From: Hyphomicrobium sp.
Lineage (GTDB): Bacteria > Pseudomonadota > Alphaproteobacteria > Rhizobiales > Hyphomicrobiaceae
Length of the DNA: 64,000 bases
Assembly (NCBI GenBank): GCA_022844105.1
Contig: JALHMJ010000001.1
Location: forward strand, 261,264 to 325,263
Direction of reading: 5' to 3'
Both the position numbers and the translations under genes were made by a program. The stretch's first letter is position 1; the number at the start of each line of letters is the position of its first letter. Under the pieces are notes generated by a model. The model had not been told where the DNA came from. It was given only the letters and a program-made list of their open reading frames with translations, and did no database searches. Positions 1 to 8,229 of the stretch are shown here, one piece after another.

Positions 1-651
1 GGCGGCTTTGGCGGCGCGGATCGTCAGCGGCGCGTTGGCGGCGATCGTGGCGGCGAGCGTGCGGGTTTCGGTTTCGAGTTCGGCGACTGAACAGACACGA
101 TTGATGAGGCCCATGGCGCATGCCTCGGCGGCGGTGTACCGGCGTCCGGTAAACAAAAGTTCCTTGACGGCGGGCGGAGGGGCGAGCGTCAGCAACGTCC
201 GCACCCAGCGGGGGTGATAGCCCAGGCCCAGTTTGGCGGCCGGGATGGCAAAGGTCGCCGTTTCGCTGGCGAGCCTCAGATCGCAGCAAGCCGCTATCCC
301 AAGGCCACCGCCTAGGCAGAATCCGTCGATCATGGCGATGGTCGGTTTTTTGGCGTCGAGCAAGGCGTCGAATGCTGCGTGGTTGAGAGCATCGTAGGTT
401 TCGACCGCCTTGCCGGTGCGGGCGCTGTCGAATTCCGAGATGTCGGCGCCGGCGGAGAAGGCCTTGCCGCCAGCCCCGCTCAACACAATGACGCGGATCG
501 CCGGATCGGCATCGGCGGCGGCGATCAGGTGCGGGACGGCGGCCCACATCTTGGCGGTCAACGCATTGAGCCGAGCCGGATTGTCGAAGATGAGAAGGGC
601 TCGTGCGCCGTCGTGCTGCAACCGGATATCGGGTGTGTGGTCAACGGCCAT
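1..651 (-). CDS. Enoyl-CoA hydratase/isomerase (crotonase) family protein, partial
   Basis: The reading frame begins at an ATG and stays open to the window edge, giving 217 residues of an expected 260 or so; the C-terminus is outside the window, so the ORF track does not list it. Crotonase motifs are clear: FSAGADISEF (about 65-74) and GFCLGGGLGIA (110-120), which form the CoA-thioester oxyanion hole. The positions of the two catalytic glutamates of classical enoyl-CoA hydratase are Gly118 and Ala138 (IPAAKLGLG), so ordinary hydration of enoyl-CoA is doubtful. It may act as another crotonase-fold enzyme on an acyl-CoA. It is divergent from cysE with a 222-base spacer. The family is certain, the substrate unknown. 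Confidence 0.9.
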   Translation of the reverse strand, partial: MAVDHTPDIRLQHDGARALLIFDNPARLNALTAKMWAAVPHLIAAADADPAIRVIVLSGAGGKAFSAGADISEFDSARTGKAVETYDALNHAAFDALLDAKKPTIAMIDGFCLGGGLGIAACCDLRLASETATFAIPAAKLGLGYHPRWVRTLLTLAPPPAVKELLFTGRRYTAAEACAMGLINRVCSVAELETETRTLAATIAANAPLTIRAAKAA

Positions 652-873
652 GATCCATCCTCGGTCAGCCCCGCGGGCACCTTTCGGCTTCTAAAGCCGC
701 ACAGCGCCGCGAACAACAGGCCGTCTGGTCGCGAGGCCACAGTTCATGGCTGTGTGTGTCCTGCAACTCAAGTCCTCTGCGCTCATTCCCTTCATCGCGA
801 CGGAGGTTTAGATTGACGCTCAGGCTGACGCCGGTTACCCGGTTTCGCTTCATGTTCCAAGGACTGGCGCATC

Positions 874-1773
874 ATGTCCGCTTCCCGACCCCAGAACGCC
901 GACAGAGCCGCAACGCGCGGCGGCGTCAAGCCGAAGTCGAGACCGACGGGGTCTGTCTCGTCGGCCGATGCGGTGTGGGAGCAGGTGCTCGGCGAGGGGC
1001 AGGCGGCCATGGCCGGTGAGCCGGCGTTGACGGGGTTCATTTTCGCGACCGTCGTCAATCACAACCGGCTGGAAGATGCGATCGCGTACCGGGTTGCGCA
1101 AAGGCTCAATCATTCCGACGTCGACGCCGGTCTCATTCTGAGCACGTTCCAGGACGTGCTGCTGAGCCAGCCCGACCTATCGCTGGCGATCCGCGCCGAT
1201 CTTGCGGCGGTCTACGACCGGGACCCGGCCTGCAACCGGTATCTGGAGCCGCTGCTGTTTTTCAAGGGGTTTCACGCTCTCGTCACACACCGGTTCGCGC
1301 ATGAGCTGTGGCGGCAAGGACGCAAGGATTTTGCCCTTTATCTGCAGAGCCAATCGTCGAAGATTTTCGCAACCGATATCCATCCAGCTGCTCGCTTTGG
1401 TCGTGGCATTATGCTTGACCATGCGACCGGGTTCGTCGTCGGCGAGACGGCCGTGGTCGGAGACAACTGCTCGTTCCTGCATGCCGTAACGCTCGGCGGC
1501 AGTGGCAAGTCGATCGGCGACCGGCATCCAAAGATCGGCGCCGGCGTACTGATCGGTGCGGGCGCGAAGGTGCTTGGCAACATTCACGTCGGCAATTGCG
1601 CGCTGGTGGCGGCGGGCAGCGTGGTGTTGCAGGACGTGCCGCCGAACATGACGGTGGCCGGCGTGCCGGCCAAGGTTGTCGGTCGGGTCAGTTGCGCCGA
1701 ACCGGCCCGGTCGATGGATCAAATGATGCTCGGGACCGATTATTTTGGACCTGACGACTACAGCATGTTGTGA
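874..1773 (+). CDS. cysE: Serine O-acetyltransferase
   Basis: This enzyme transfers acetyl from acetyl-CoA to L-serine, the first step of cysteine synthesis in the cytoplasm. The 299-residue protein has the helical N-terminal domain (about 30-165) and a left-handed beta-helix of hexapeptide repeats. The signature TDIHPAARFGRGIMLDHATG carries the catalytic Asp-His (182-183), and GGSGKSIGDRHPKI follows. The extra 25 or so N-terminal residues are basic and variable, so a later start is possible, but the ATG at 874 is the first in frame. It leads a tight cysE, DUF3126, gamma carbonic anhydrase row on the same strand. No regulatory element was recognised upstream. Confidence 0.95.
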   Translation: MSASRPQNADRAATRGGVKPKSRPTGSVSSADAVWEQVLGEGQAAMAGEPALTGFIFATVVNHNRLEDAIAYRVAQRLNHSDVDAGLILSTFQDVLLSQPDLSLAIRADLAAVYDRDPACNRYLEPLLFFKGFHALVTHRFAHELWRQGRKDFALYLQSQSSKIFATDIHPAARFGRGIMLDHATGFVVGETAVVGDNCSFLHAVTLGGSGKSIGDRHPKIGAGVLIGAGAKVLGNIHVGNCALVAAGSVVLQDVPPNMTVAGVPAKVVGRVSCAEPARSMDQMMLGTDYFGPDDYSML

Positions 1774-1828
1774 GCCGCTGCCTTCGCGCAGCGCTTCCTA
1801 CGCCTCAGCATACAATCGGAGAAGAGAC

Positions 1829-2044
1829 GTGAAGAAAGAAGAGATTGCGAAGGTCGAAGCCTTCCTACGCAAGACGTTTGGAACGAAAAATCTGTCGATA
1901 CGCCCGCGGCCCAAAAAAGACGACAGCGCGGAAGTGTATATCGGCGACGACTTTGTAGCCGTCCTGTTCCGCGAAGATGAAGACGGCGAAGTCTCCTACC
2001 AGTTCCAGATGGCCATTCTCGACGTCGATCTGGAAGAAGTCTAA
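1829..2044 (+). CDS. DUF3126 family protein
   Basis: This is a small acidic cytoplasmic protein of 71 residues ([20 protein letters not shown]...). It matches the DUF3126 family, which is common in Alphaproteobacteria and of unknown function. The ORF track extends upstream to 1745, inside the cysE tail. The GTG at 1829 is preferred because a purine-rich ribosome site (GGAGAAGAG) lies just before it and the family normally starts here. It sits between cysE and the gamma carbonic anhydrase gene with short gaps, so co-transcription is likely. No catalytic motif is visible. Confidence 0.85.
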   Translation: MKKEEIAKVEAFLRKTFGTKNLSIRPRPKKDDSAEVYIGDDFVAVLFREDEDGEVSYQFQMAILDVDLEEV

Positions 2045-2066
2045 GGCACGGGGCGCGCGGCGGCCG

Positions 2067-2597
2067 ATGACCATCTACCGTCTGGGAGAGGCATCGGTTG
2101 TGATGCCTGAAGGAGATCGCGCGTGGGTCGCGCCCAATGCGGTGGCGCTCGGCAAGGTGGAACTGTGTGAGGACGCGAGCGTCTGGTTCGGCGCCGTCCT
2201 GCGCGGTGACAACGAATTGATCCGGGTCGGCGCTCGATCCAATGTCCAGGATGGATGCGTGCTGCATACCGATCCGGGATTTCCGCTGGAGATCGGTTCG
2301 GATTGCACCATCGGTCATATGGTCATGCTGCATGGCTGCACCATCGGGAGCGGCAGCCTGATTGGTATCGGCTCGATTATACTCAACGGCGCGAGGATCG
2401 GCGAGGGCTGCCTGATCGGCGCCAATACGCTGATCACCGAAGGTAAGGAATTTCCGCCCAGGTCCATGGTTCTGGGCTCGCCGGGGAAAGTGGTGCGTGA
2501 GCTTAGCGTCGAGGAGAGCGATAGGCTGAAGGCCAGTGCCGGGCGCTATGTGGCGAACTGGAAGCGCTATGTTGCCGGTCTGGCCGAGCAAACCTGA
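2067..2597 (+). CDS. Gamma carbonic anhydrase family protein
   Basis: This 176-residue protein is made almost entirely of left-handed beta-helix hexapeptide repeats. It resembles the gamma-class carbonic anhydrase group that includes YrdA/CaiE-like proteins. The metal-ligand histidines are visible in HTDPG and in GHMVMLHGC, and the WFGAVLRGD and SNVQDG motifs are typical. Many members bind zinc but lack measured carbonic anhydrase activity, so the reaction is inferred. The start is the ATG at 2067 ([12 protein letters not shown]) rather than the upstream in-frame ATG at 1977, which lies inside the preceding gene. It is the last gene of the cysE row and is followed by a hairpin terminator. Confidence 0.9.
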   Translation: MTIYRLGEASVVMPEGDRAWVAPNAVALGKVELCEDASVWFGAVLRGDNELIRVGARSNVQDGCVLHTDPGFPLEIGSDCTIGHMVMLHGCTIGSGSLIGIGSIILNGARIGEGCLIGANTLITEGKEFPPRSMVLGSPGKVVRELSVEESDRLKASAGRYVANWKRYVAGLAEQT

Positions 2598-2619
2598 TGG
2601 CTGGCTGGCGCCTAACAGA

Positions 2620-2648
2620 AAGCCGGGCGCGTTGCGTCCGGCTTCTTC
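2620..2648. terminator. Hairpin terminator between convergent genes
   Basis: An 11-pair stem (AAGCCGGGCGC / GCGTCCGGCTT, one G-T wobble) with a three-base loop is followed by a pyrimidine-rich stretch (CTTCGTTC). It lies between the stop of the gamma carbonic anhydrase gene and the stop of the convergent protease gene, so it could serve both. The T-tract is weak. Confidence 0.6.
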
Positions 2649-2666
2649 GTTCATGTCGATATGCAG

Positions 2667-3308
2667 TTAGCGATCGTTCTGGACGCCGGCCAGTGAAGAG
2701 GGCACGCCGGCATCCTGAGGATCGAGCGACACCCAGACCTTCGGATCAAGATAGGACTGGCGCATCACGAACTGATAGTTCGACCGCGCCCACAGGCGGA
2801 CATCGTCGCTCTTGTTGTCGAGCACGAAATCGCCTTGGCTGGTTCGAGCGGTCAGCACTGCGTGCCCTTCGCCTTTTTCATCGCGAACGACAGTGAGTAG
2901 AAGGGAACTCGAAGGCCAGCCGCGGCCGACCAGAATTTTTTGCTTGAGGAGAGCATAATCCTCGCAGTCGCCCTTGTTGCCCGGGAGCGTCCAGTATTCG
3001 CTGAGGCCATAAATCTCGCTATCGGTCGCCGGCTCGACGGACCGGTTGACCAGGCGATTGACCTCGTCAAGGTCGCTCAGGCTTTCCGGCGTCGCCTCAA
3101 AGCGACTACCGTTGCCGCGCTGAACACAGTACTGAGGGCTTTGTTCGCAAAAGCGGACGAAGCCGTACGGGGGCTGTGACGAGCCGTATACGCGCATGTA
3201 GGCGGCACGTTCGGACATTGTGGTTTTCATCGCTGTTTCGGCCGCAGCCGGTTGAGCGATTAAGGCGCCTAGCGCGGCACCAGCGACGATTACTGAAACG
3301 CACTTCAT
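2667..3308 (-). CDS. Transglutaminase-like cysteine peptidase (BTLCP family), exported
   Basis: The protein has 213 residues when started at MKCVSVIVAG, which begins a good signal peptide ending near AAAE; the upstream ORF extension is not needed. The catalytic Cys-His-Asp of the bacterial transglutaminase-like cysteine proteinase family is intact: Cys115 in KGDCEDYALLK, His149 in GEGHAVLT and Asp164 in VLDN. The related LapG of Pseudomonas is a periplasmic protease that cuts a surface adhesin under c-di-GMP control. Whether this protein does so is inference, though two PilZ domains are encoded next door. No lapD-like receptor or adhesin gene is in the window. Confidence 0.85.
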   Translation of the reverse strand: MKCVSVIVAGAALGALIAQPAAAETAMKTTMSERAAYMRVYGSSQPPYGFVRFCEQSPQYCVQRGNGSRFEATPESLSDLDEVNRLVNRSVEPATDSEIYGLSEYWTLPGNKGDCEDYALLKQKILVGRGWPSSSLLLTVVRDEKGEGHAVLTARTSQGDFVLDNKSDDVRLWARSNYQFVMRQSYLDPKVWVSLDPQDAGVPSSLAGVQNDR

Positions 3309-3447
3309 GCGACAACCCCGTACTAATCGCCTTACACTAGCGTAAATTCCTCGATGTCCCCTGAATTCGAAGCCCGGCATTTTCGTAAAACTTTATCTTT
3401 CTGCCGCGCCCATTCGTGTGTCCGCATGTTCCTTTTGCTCTGCTCCG

Positions 3448-4074
3448 TCACATAAAATGCCGGCGCAGAGCCTCCGGTTCCTGGATGTCTATGAACCCGA
3501 TGCCGATGCCGTGTCCGTGATGGCGCATCACGCGCCCGCGCAGGCGGCCAAGCGTCAAGCCGGTGCCCACTGGCGGACGCGGTTCCATCTTCAAGGATGC
3601 GCCTGAGATCGACACGTCGATCACGTCGCATTCAATCGTTTGCCCGCTGTCGAGCACAATAGATTTTGCTGGTTCAGTGGCCGGATAGCGATCGTGCCGG
3701 CGCTGATCGATGCCGGTAAGGAAGTCGCGGTTCACAAGCCAAGTGAGCTGTGCTGCCAGTTTTTCGCGCTTGTGCGCGGTGATCTTGAACAACATGGCAA
3801 AGCCACCTTCGAACACGCGTACGACATTGCCTTCGAGGCCGCCGATGTGATCAAAGTAAACGACGATGCGCTCGCCTTCTTCCACTGCTACCGGAGAATT
3901 GATGGCCGCGCCGCCGACGGAAATGTCGTTCAGTTTGCAGGGGTACTCGTGCCGGCTGGCGCGCATGAAGCGGCCGAGCAGCGTCATGGCCACACGACGG
4001 TAGCGGCGTTGACCGGTCGATGAATGAGCTCTAAGGACGGCGGGTTCCTTGAGAGCCTGAAACGCGATGGACAT
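3448..4074 (-). CDS. Tandem PilZ-domain protein
   Basis: This 208-residue cytoplasmic protein has two PilZ domains, each with both c-di-GMP-binding elements. The first has RRYRR (RxxxR) followed by NDISVGG (DxSxxG), and the second has RRHDR followed by DVSISGA. Both sites therefore look able to bind c-di-GMP. The start MSIAFQALKEP is chosen over the ATG 54 bases upstream, which would add a short tail; the choice is not certain. The PAS_5 gene lies about 180 bases upstream on the same strand. It probably transmits c-di-GMP levels to an unidentified motility or surface target. Confidence 0.88.
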   Translation of the reverse strand: MSIAFQALKEPAVLRAHSSTGQRRYRRVAMTLLGRFMRASRHEYPCKLNDISVGGAAINSPVAVEEGERIVVYFDHIGGLEGNVVRVFEGGFAMLFKITAHKREKLAAQLTWLVNRDFLTGIDQRRHDRYPATEPAKSIVLDSGQTIECDVIDVSISGASLKMEPRPPVGTGLTLGRLRGRVMRHHGHGIGIGFIDIQEPEALRRHFM

Positions 4075-4253
4075 GGTCGTTGGCCCGATAGGCAACCTGC
4101 GGAACTGACCCGGATCGAAATCCAACACTTGGAAGGTGCAGGTATCCGGGCGAAGACAGGACGACTATGGGGCGGAGCCCGTTAATGAACGACTAAAGCC
4201 ATCCCGAAAGTGGACATGCAGCGGGTCGGAAACGGCGGGCCGAGCGCTGGGCA

Positions 4254-4907
4254 TTAGAATTCTGGCGGCGGATCTTGCGGGGCGCCGCTGCGCCCGCCCT
4301 CAAACACTCGAAATTGGCGACGGTCTGAACGAACGATGCGGGCGTGGCGGACCTGGGGCAAAAACGGGGTCTGGCGGTCATCAACGGTCAGGGCTTCGGC
4401 GGTGCTTGGCCGACCATCGGGCCAGATCGTTTCTTCGGCTACGATGCGCATGCTGCAGAGCGGATCGAAACCGAGCCAGGCGGGCGATTCAAGCGGGCTC
4501 AAGGCCCCCAGGAAGCGGTCTGCGATATCCTGGCCGTGGATGAGCGGCAGGATCAGCATTTCGACCAGGAGCGTCTTGCCGGCCGCACTATCGGCTTTTG
4601 CCGTGAGCAGACTGACGCCGCCGTGCATCGAAATGGTATTCAAGCGGTCGCGCAGAACCAGGCTGTCGGCCGCACTCCAGCCTGCGAGGAAGTTGTGGCC
4701 ACGGAATTCCTTGCGAAAGCGCTCGCAGAGCCTAGTACCAGCGAGACGATACGGGAACGTGGTCTGATCCTGTCGTTCCAGAATGAACGTGTCGGGGAGT
4801 GCTTCGCCCAGGCTGGCGGGTTCAATTTCGAAACGGCGCGGGGCCACCCGGCTGCCGCGCAGAGTATTCCAATATGCGTACAGGGACTTGGACGTCTTAT
4901 GTCTCAT
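4254..4907 (-). CDS. PAS_5 domain protein
   Basis: The 217-residue product starting MRHKTSKSLYAYWNTLRG follows the typical opening of the PAS_5 (DUF1488-unrelated, PF07310-like) family of Alphaproteobacteria: a short basic start, a WN-LRG motif, then ADTFILER and a tyrosine-containing YRLAGTRLC core. The longer ORF in the track adds a basic low-complexity tail that is unlikely to be translated. No output domain (GGDEF, kinase or HTH) is attached, so it is a stand-alone sensor-like fold. Members are often encoded near PilZ genes, as here. Ligand and function are unknown. Confidence 0.75.
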   Translation of the reverse strand: MRHKTSKSLYAYWNTLRGSRVAPRRFEIEPASLGEALPDTFILERQDQTTFPYRLAGTRLCERFRKEFRGHNFLAGWSAADSLVLRDRLNTISMHGGVSLLTAKADSAAGKTLLVEMLILPLIHGQDIADRFLGALSPLESPAWLGFDPLCSMRIVAEETIWPDGRPSTAEALTVDDRQTPFLPQVRHARIVRSDRRQFRVFEGGRSGAPQDPPPEF

Positions 4908-5181
4908 TTTTGGCCATCGATCGTATCCCGCCCTGATGCGGCGGGGACGTTTGGGACCACGCCCGGGTCGACCCGCACGTGCTAACCCCTGGATCGCAGC
5001 ATTTGTGCCATCGGGGCCCATCCAGGTGGACTGGCCAGCGTTCATCTATAAGAAGCGGCGAGGGAATTGCCGTTGGCGGGGTGCGGGCTTTTGAGTTGCC
5101 CAACGTCGGCGCCGTAGCCATCTTGGCGTCATCACAGCGCAGCATCGGTGTCTTTTCCGGCCGAGCCCTGAGGAGGGGACA

Positions 5182-5961
5182 TTGACCATCTTGAACGACG
5201 GACGGCCCGAGAGCGGCGACAGCGGCCATCCTGATCCGGCCGAGACGGCCCGCGAACCGATCTTCAACGTGCCGCCGATGGTGCTCTTCCTGCTCGCAGT
5301 CATGCTTGGCGTCATGGGGTATCGTTTAACGCTCAATCCGGAAGCCGACACGGACTTCGTTCTGGCGCTCGCCCTCATCCCTGCCCGCCTTGCCGGCGAG
5401 GCGGCAAATCTTCCGGGTGGAACCTCGGCGATCTATACCGAGTTCGTGACCCACATGTTCGTCCACGCCGACGCGATGCATCTGGCATTCAACGGTGCTT
5501 CACTGCTGGCGTTTGCGGGAGCTTTGGAAAAGCGGATCGGCGGAATAAGGCTCTTGTTGTTTTTTCTGGCGACTGGCCTCGCGGGCGCAATAACGTTTGT
5601 GGCACTCAACCCGGGATTGATGGCGCCAATGATCGGAGCCTCGGGTGCAATTGCCGGACTGATGGGTGGCGTTATGCGCTTTTTCTTCAGCGCGATGGAT
5701 ACGGGCGGTGGATTGCGCCGGTTAAGTGAAGCGCCGGCGAGCATTCCGCTGCAGCCACTTCGTGTTGCTCTGCAAGACAAGCGTTTGTTGGCAGTTACTG
5801 CCGTATTTGTGGTGATGAATGTCGCTGCGATGGTCGGCTTTGGCGATATCAACGCCTCGAATTCGATTGCGTGGGAGGCCCACGTTGGCGGCTATATCTC
5901 AGGTCTGCTGTTGTTCGGATTATTCGATATTGCACCGCGGCATGAAATCGAGCCGGACTAG
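5182..5961 (+). CDS. Rhomboid family intramembrane serine protease
   Basis: This 259-residue inner-membrane protein has about six membrane segments after a 30-residue cytoplasmic start. The catalytic dyad is present: Ser154 in IGASGAIAG (GxSG) and His234 in AHVGGY. The THMFVHADAMHLAFN element of rhomboids precedes them. The start is a TTG, supported by a strong AGGAGGGG ribosome site six bases upstream; no ATG fits as well. It should cleave membrane-protein substrates within or near the bilayer. The substrate is unknown. Confidence 0.92.
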   Translation: MTILNDGRPESGDSGHPDPAETAREPIFNVPPMVLFLLAVMLGVMGYRLTLNPEADTDFVLALALIPARLAGEAANLPGGTSAIYTEFVTHMFVHADAMHLAFNGASLLAFAGALEKRIGGIRLLLFFLATGLAGAITFVALNPGLMAPMIGASGAIAGLMGGVMRFFFSAMDTGGGLRRLSEAPASIPLQPLRVALQDKRLLAVTAVFVVMNVAAMVGFGDINASNSIAWEAHVGGYISGLLLFGLFDIAPRHEIEPD

Positions 5962-6149
5962 AATTAGAATTGCGCTTGAATGATGCGACATTCTGGATCA
6001 CCATTCGCAATGTCACATAGAGCGTCGCGTTGCCCCCGGGATCATAGGATGGCGCGTGCTCGGGCCGTCGGTCATTTCAAGGCGCTCGAGTTCGTGCACT
6101 TCTGGAACTCCTCTTCGTCAACGAACGGCACCAGACGGGAGAAGACAAG

Positions 6150-6581
6150 ATGAACGTCGCAACCATTCTCAAAGGTAAGGGCCGCTCTGTTACCACGGTG
6201 CGGCCGGATCATACGTTGCATGAAGTCACTGCGAAACTCGCCGCGCGCAAGATCGGCGCTGTGGTCGTCGTCGGCGAAAATGGTGCCGTTGACGGCATCT
6301 TGTCGGAGCGTGACGTGATCCGAGCCATCGCGGAGCGCGGCGTTGCCGCACTCGAAATGCCGGTTTCGCGTTTCATGACGCGCGATGTCATCACGTGCAG
6401 CGAAACAAGCCTGGTCGACGAGACGATGGAGATGATGACGGCGGGTCGGTTCCGTCACCTTCCCGTTGTTGAGGACGGATCGCTGGTTGGCATCATCTCG
6501 ATCGGAGACGTCGTTAAAAACCATGTGGCAACAGTGGAGATGGAAGTTTCCGCCATGCGCAATTATCTGGCGACAGGCTGA
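6150..6581 (+). CDS. CBS-domain protein
   Basis: The 143-residue protein consists of a pair of CBS domains (about 10-65 and 75-135) forming one Bateman module, with the motifs GILSERDVIRAI and GIISIGDVVK. Such stand-alone modules bind adenine nucleotides or similar ligands and regulate partner proteins. The partner is not indicated here. A good ribosome site (GGGAGAAG) precedes the ATG. It is convergent with the patatin gene. The 188 bases before it contain no recognised gene. Confidence 0.88.
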   Translation: MNVATILKGKGRSVTTVRPDHTLHEVTAKLAARKIGAVVVVGENGAVDGILSERDVIRAIAERGVAALEMPVSRFMTRDVITCSETSLVDETMEMMTAGRFRHLPVVEDGSLVGIISIGDVVKNHVATVEMEVSAMRNYLATG

Positions 6582-6610
6582 TCAGCAATTGAAATAACTG
6601 TTGGCGCTTC

Positions 6611-7564
6611 TCACACATGAGCGCCGAGGCGCGCATCGACGTCGCGGCGTAATTTTAGCTCGCGAGCGATGTCTTCGGCCTCGCGCTTGGCGGCTGCCTC
6701 ACCGCGAGCAATCAAGTCATCGGCACGGTGGAAGTCGAACAGTCCGATGCCTTGCAGGCGCGGGCTGATCATGGCGTCGGGCGGGTCGCCGGCTAGACGC
6801 GAACGGGCAATGCGATCCTGGACGATATTGAGTGCATCGACCATGACGGTTGAGATGCCGGGGGCGTTATCGCCACGACCGAAAAGCTGGCGCGTCAACA
6901 GCCAGCGCGCGCCGACGCCTGATTTCTCTCCTGCGGCGGCTTCTTCGCGCTCGCGGGCTTCGTCTTGTTCGACATCATCGACGATGGCATTGGCCGCGGC
7001 GGAGCGGCTTGAGATGTCGTAGTTGAGGTTGACCGCAATGACGTAGCGGGCGCCAAGGGCCCGGCAGACGGACACCGGAATCGGATTGACGAGCGCGCCG
7101 TCAAACAGCCAGCGGCCGTCTATTTTGACCGGCTTGAAAATTCCCGGCAGCGCATAGGAGGCCCGGATCGCATCGACGAGGCGACCGCGGGAGAGCCAGA
7201 CTTCGTGGCCCGAGCCGATTTCGGTCGCAACGGCCGTAAAGCGGCGGTCCAGATCTTCGATGCGCTTGTCGCTCAAATGGCGCTCGAGCCGTTCGCAGAG
7301 CTTCTGACCGGAGATGAGCCCGGTGCCGGCGAGGTTGAAATCGAGATAGCCGAAAACGCGGCGCTTGGTGAGGCTGCGGGCGAAGTCTTCCAGATCGTCC
7401 AGCTGGTTGGCGACATGACAGCCGCCGACGACGGCGCCGATCGAGGTTCCAACGACGATGTCGGGCTTGATGCCGGCGGCCGTCAGGGCGCGCACGACAC
7501 CGATGTGTGCCCATCCGCGCGCCGCACCTGCGCCCAGTGCCAAACCAATCTTGCCGACTGCCAT
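6611..7564 (-). CDS. Patatin-like phospholipase (RssA/NTE type)
   Basis: This 317-residue protein carries the patatin catalytic elements: the oxyanion glycine loop GAGAARGWAHIG, the nucleophile Ser41 in GTSIG and the Asp in FDGALVNP. The ATG at 7564 is favoured because it has a GGAG site upstream; the ORF-track start 30 bases earlier is a TTG. Family members hydrolyse acyl esters of phospholipids or lysophospholipids at the inner membrane. The C-terminal 90 residues are charged and may be membrane-peripheral. It is in the hisI, scaffold and yidD neighbourhood, which gives no functional hint. Confidence 0.9.
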   Translation of the reverse strand: MAVGKIGLALGAGAARGWAHIGVVRALTAAGIKPDIVVGTSIGAVVGGCHVANQLDDLEDFARSLTKRRVFGYLDFNLAGTGLISGQKLCERLERHLSDKRIEDLDRRFTAVATEIGSGHEVWLSRGRLVDAIRASYALPGIFKPVKIDGRWLFDGALVNPIPVSVCRALGARYVIAVNLNYDISSRSAAANAIVDDVEQDEAREREEAAAGEKSGVGARWLLTRQLFGRGDNAPGISTVMVDALNIVQDRIARSRLAGDPPDAMISPRLQGIGLFDFHRADDLIARGEAAAKREAEDIARELKLRRDVDARLGAHV

Positions 7565-7732
7565 GTGCGTCTCCGACCGCTTGCGGTCTGTCAAAGCAAG
7601 GCCCGTACCTACTTTGTCGCCATAGCGTGCCAGGAGGACATTAAAGACGCCCTAGAAGATTGGTAAAATGATTACCTCCGAGCGTGCCGAAACCATCCCA
7701 AGCCGGAGAATTGTTCGGCGGACGGACGAATG

Positions 7733-8158
7733 TCAGCGGGGCGTGGTCGTCGGCACGAGTTGGAGGCGCACCGCTTGCCCATCGCCTAAGGCAACGCGGC
7801 GATAGAAACACGATCGTGTGCCGGTATGGCAGGCGGTACCCCTGCCTTTAACGCGGACCTTCATCCAGATCGCGTCCTGGTCACAGTCGACGCGCATTTC
7901 CTCGATTTCGAGTTCGTTGCCGCTTTCCTCGCCTTTCTTCCAGAGCGTGCGTCGCGAGCGGCTCCAGAAGTGGGCCAGACCCGTCTCGATGCTGCGGCTC
8001 AGGGCGTCGGCGTTCATCCAGGCGAACATGAGAACGTCGCCGGATACCGCATCGGTTGCGATCGCGGCTATGAGGCCGTTGCCGTCAAAGCGCGGGGTCA
8101 GGGCTTGGCCCTGTTCAAGGCTTTGCGTATCGGTGGGTGCAGGAAATGTGGGGGGCAT
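7733..8158 (-). CDS. hisI: Phosphoribosyl-AMP cyclohydrolase
   Basis: This enzyme hydrolyses the adenine ring of phosphoribosyl-AMP, the third step of histidine synthesis. The 141-residue protein is a mono-functional HisI without a HisE pyrophosphatase domain. It shows VLMFAWMNADAL, FWSRSRRTLWKKGEESGN, the metal-binding VDCDQDAIWMKV and the C-terminal ACHTGTRSCFYR with its zinc cysteines. The start MPPTFPAP is used because residues upstream in the longer ORF are not family-like. It diverges from the scaffold gene with 71 bases between starts. A GTP cyclohydrolase gene (folE), often found beside hisI in relatives, is not present. Confidence 0.95.
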   Translation of the reverse strand: MPPTFPAPTDTQSLEQGQALTPRFDGNGLIAAIATDAVSGDVLMFAWMNADALSRSIETGLAHFWSRSRRTLWKKGEESGNELEIEEMRVDCDQDAIWMKVRVKGRGTACHTGTRSCFYRRVALGDGQAVRLQLVPTTTPR

Positions 8159-8229
8159 GGTGTCGTCCGTTTTGTTTGATCCTATATATAGCGCGGTTCG
8201 CCTTGGCATGGGACCGCAGCGGAGCGTGA

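Noticed and set aside
1758-2654. 298-codon minus-strand frame
   Set aside because: It is antisense to DUF3126 and the gamma carbonic anhydrase gene, whose hexapeptide repeats settle the real strand.
6585-6611. GGCGCT-N11-AGCGCC hairpin after the CBS gene
   Set aside because: The stem is only six bases with a large loop and no T-tract, so it is not convincing as a terminator.
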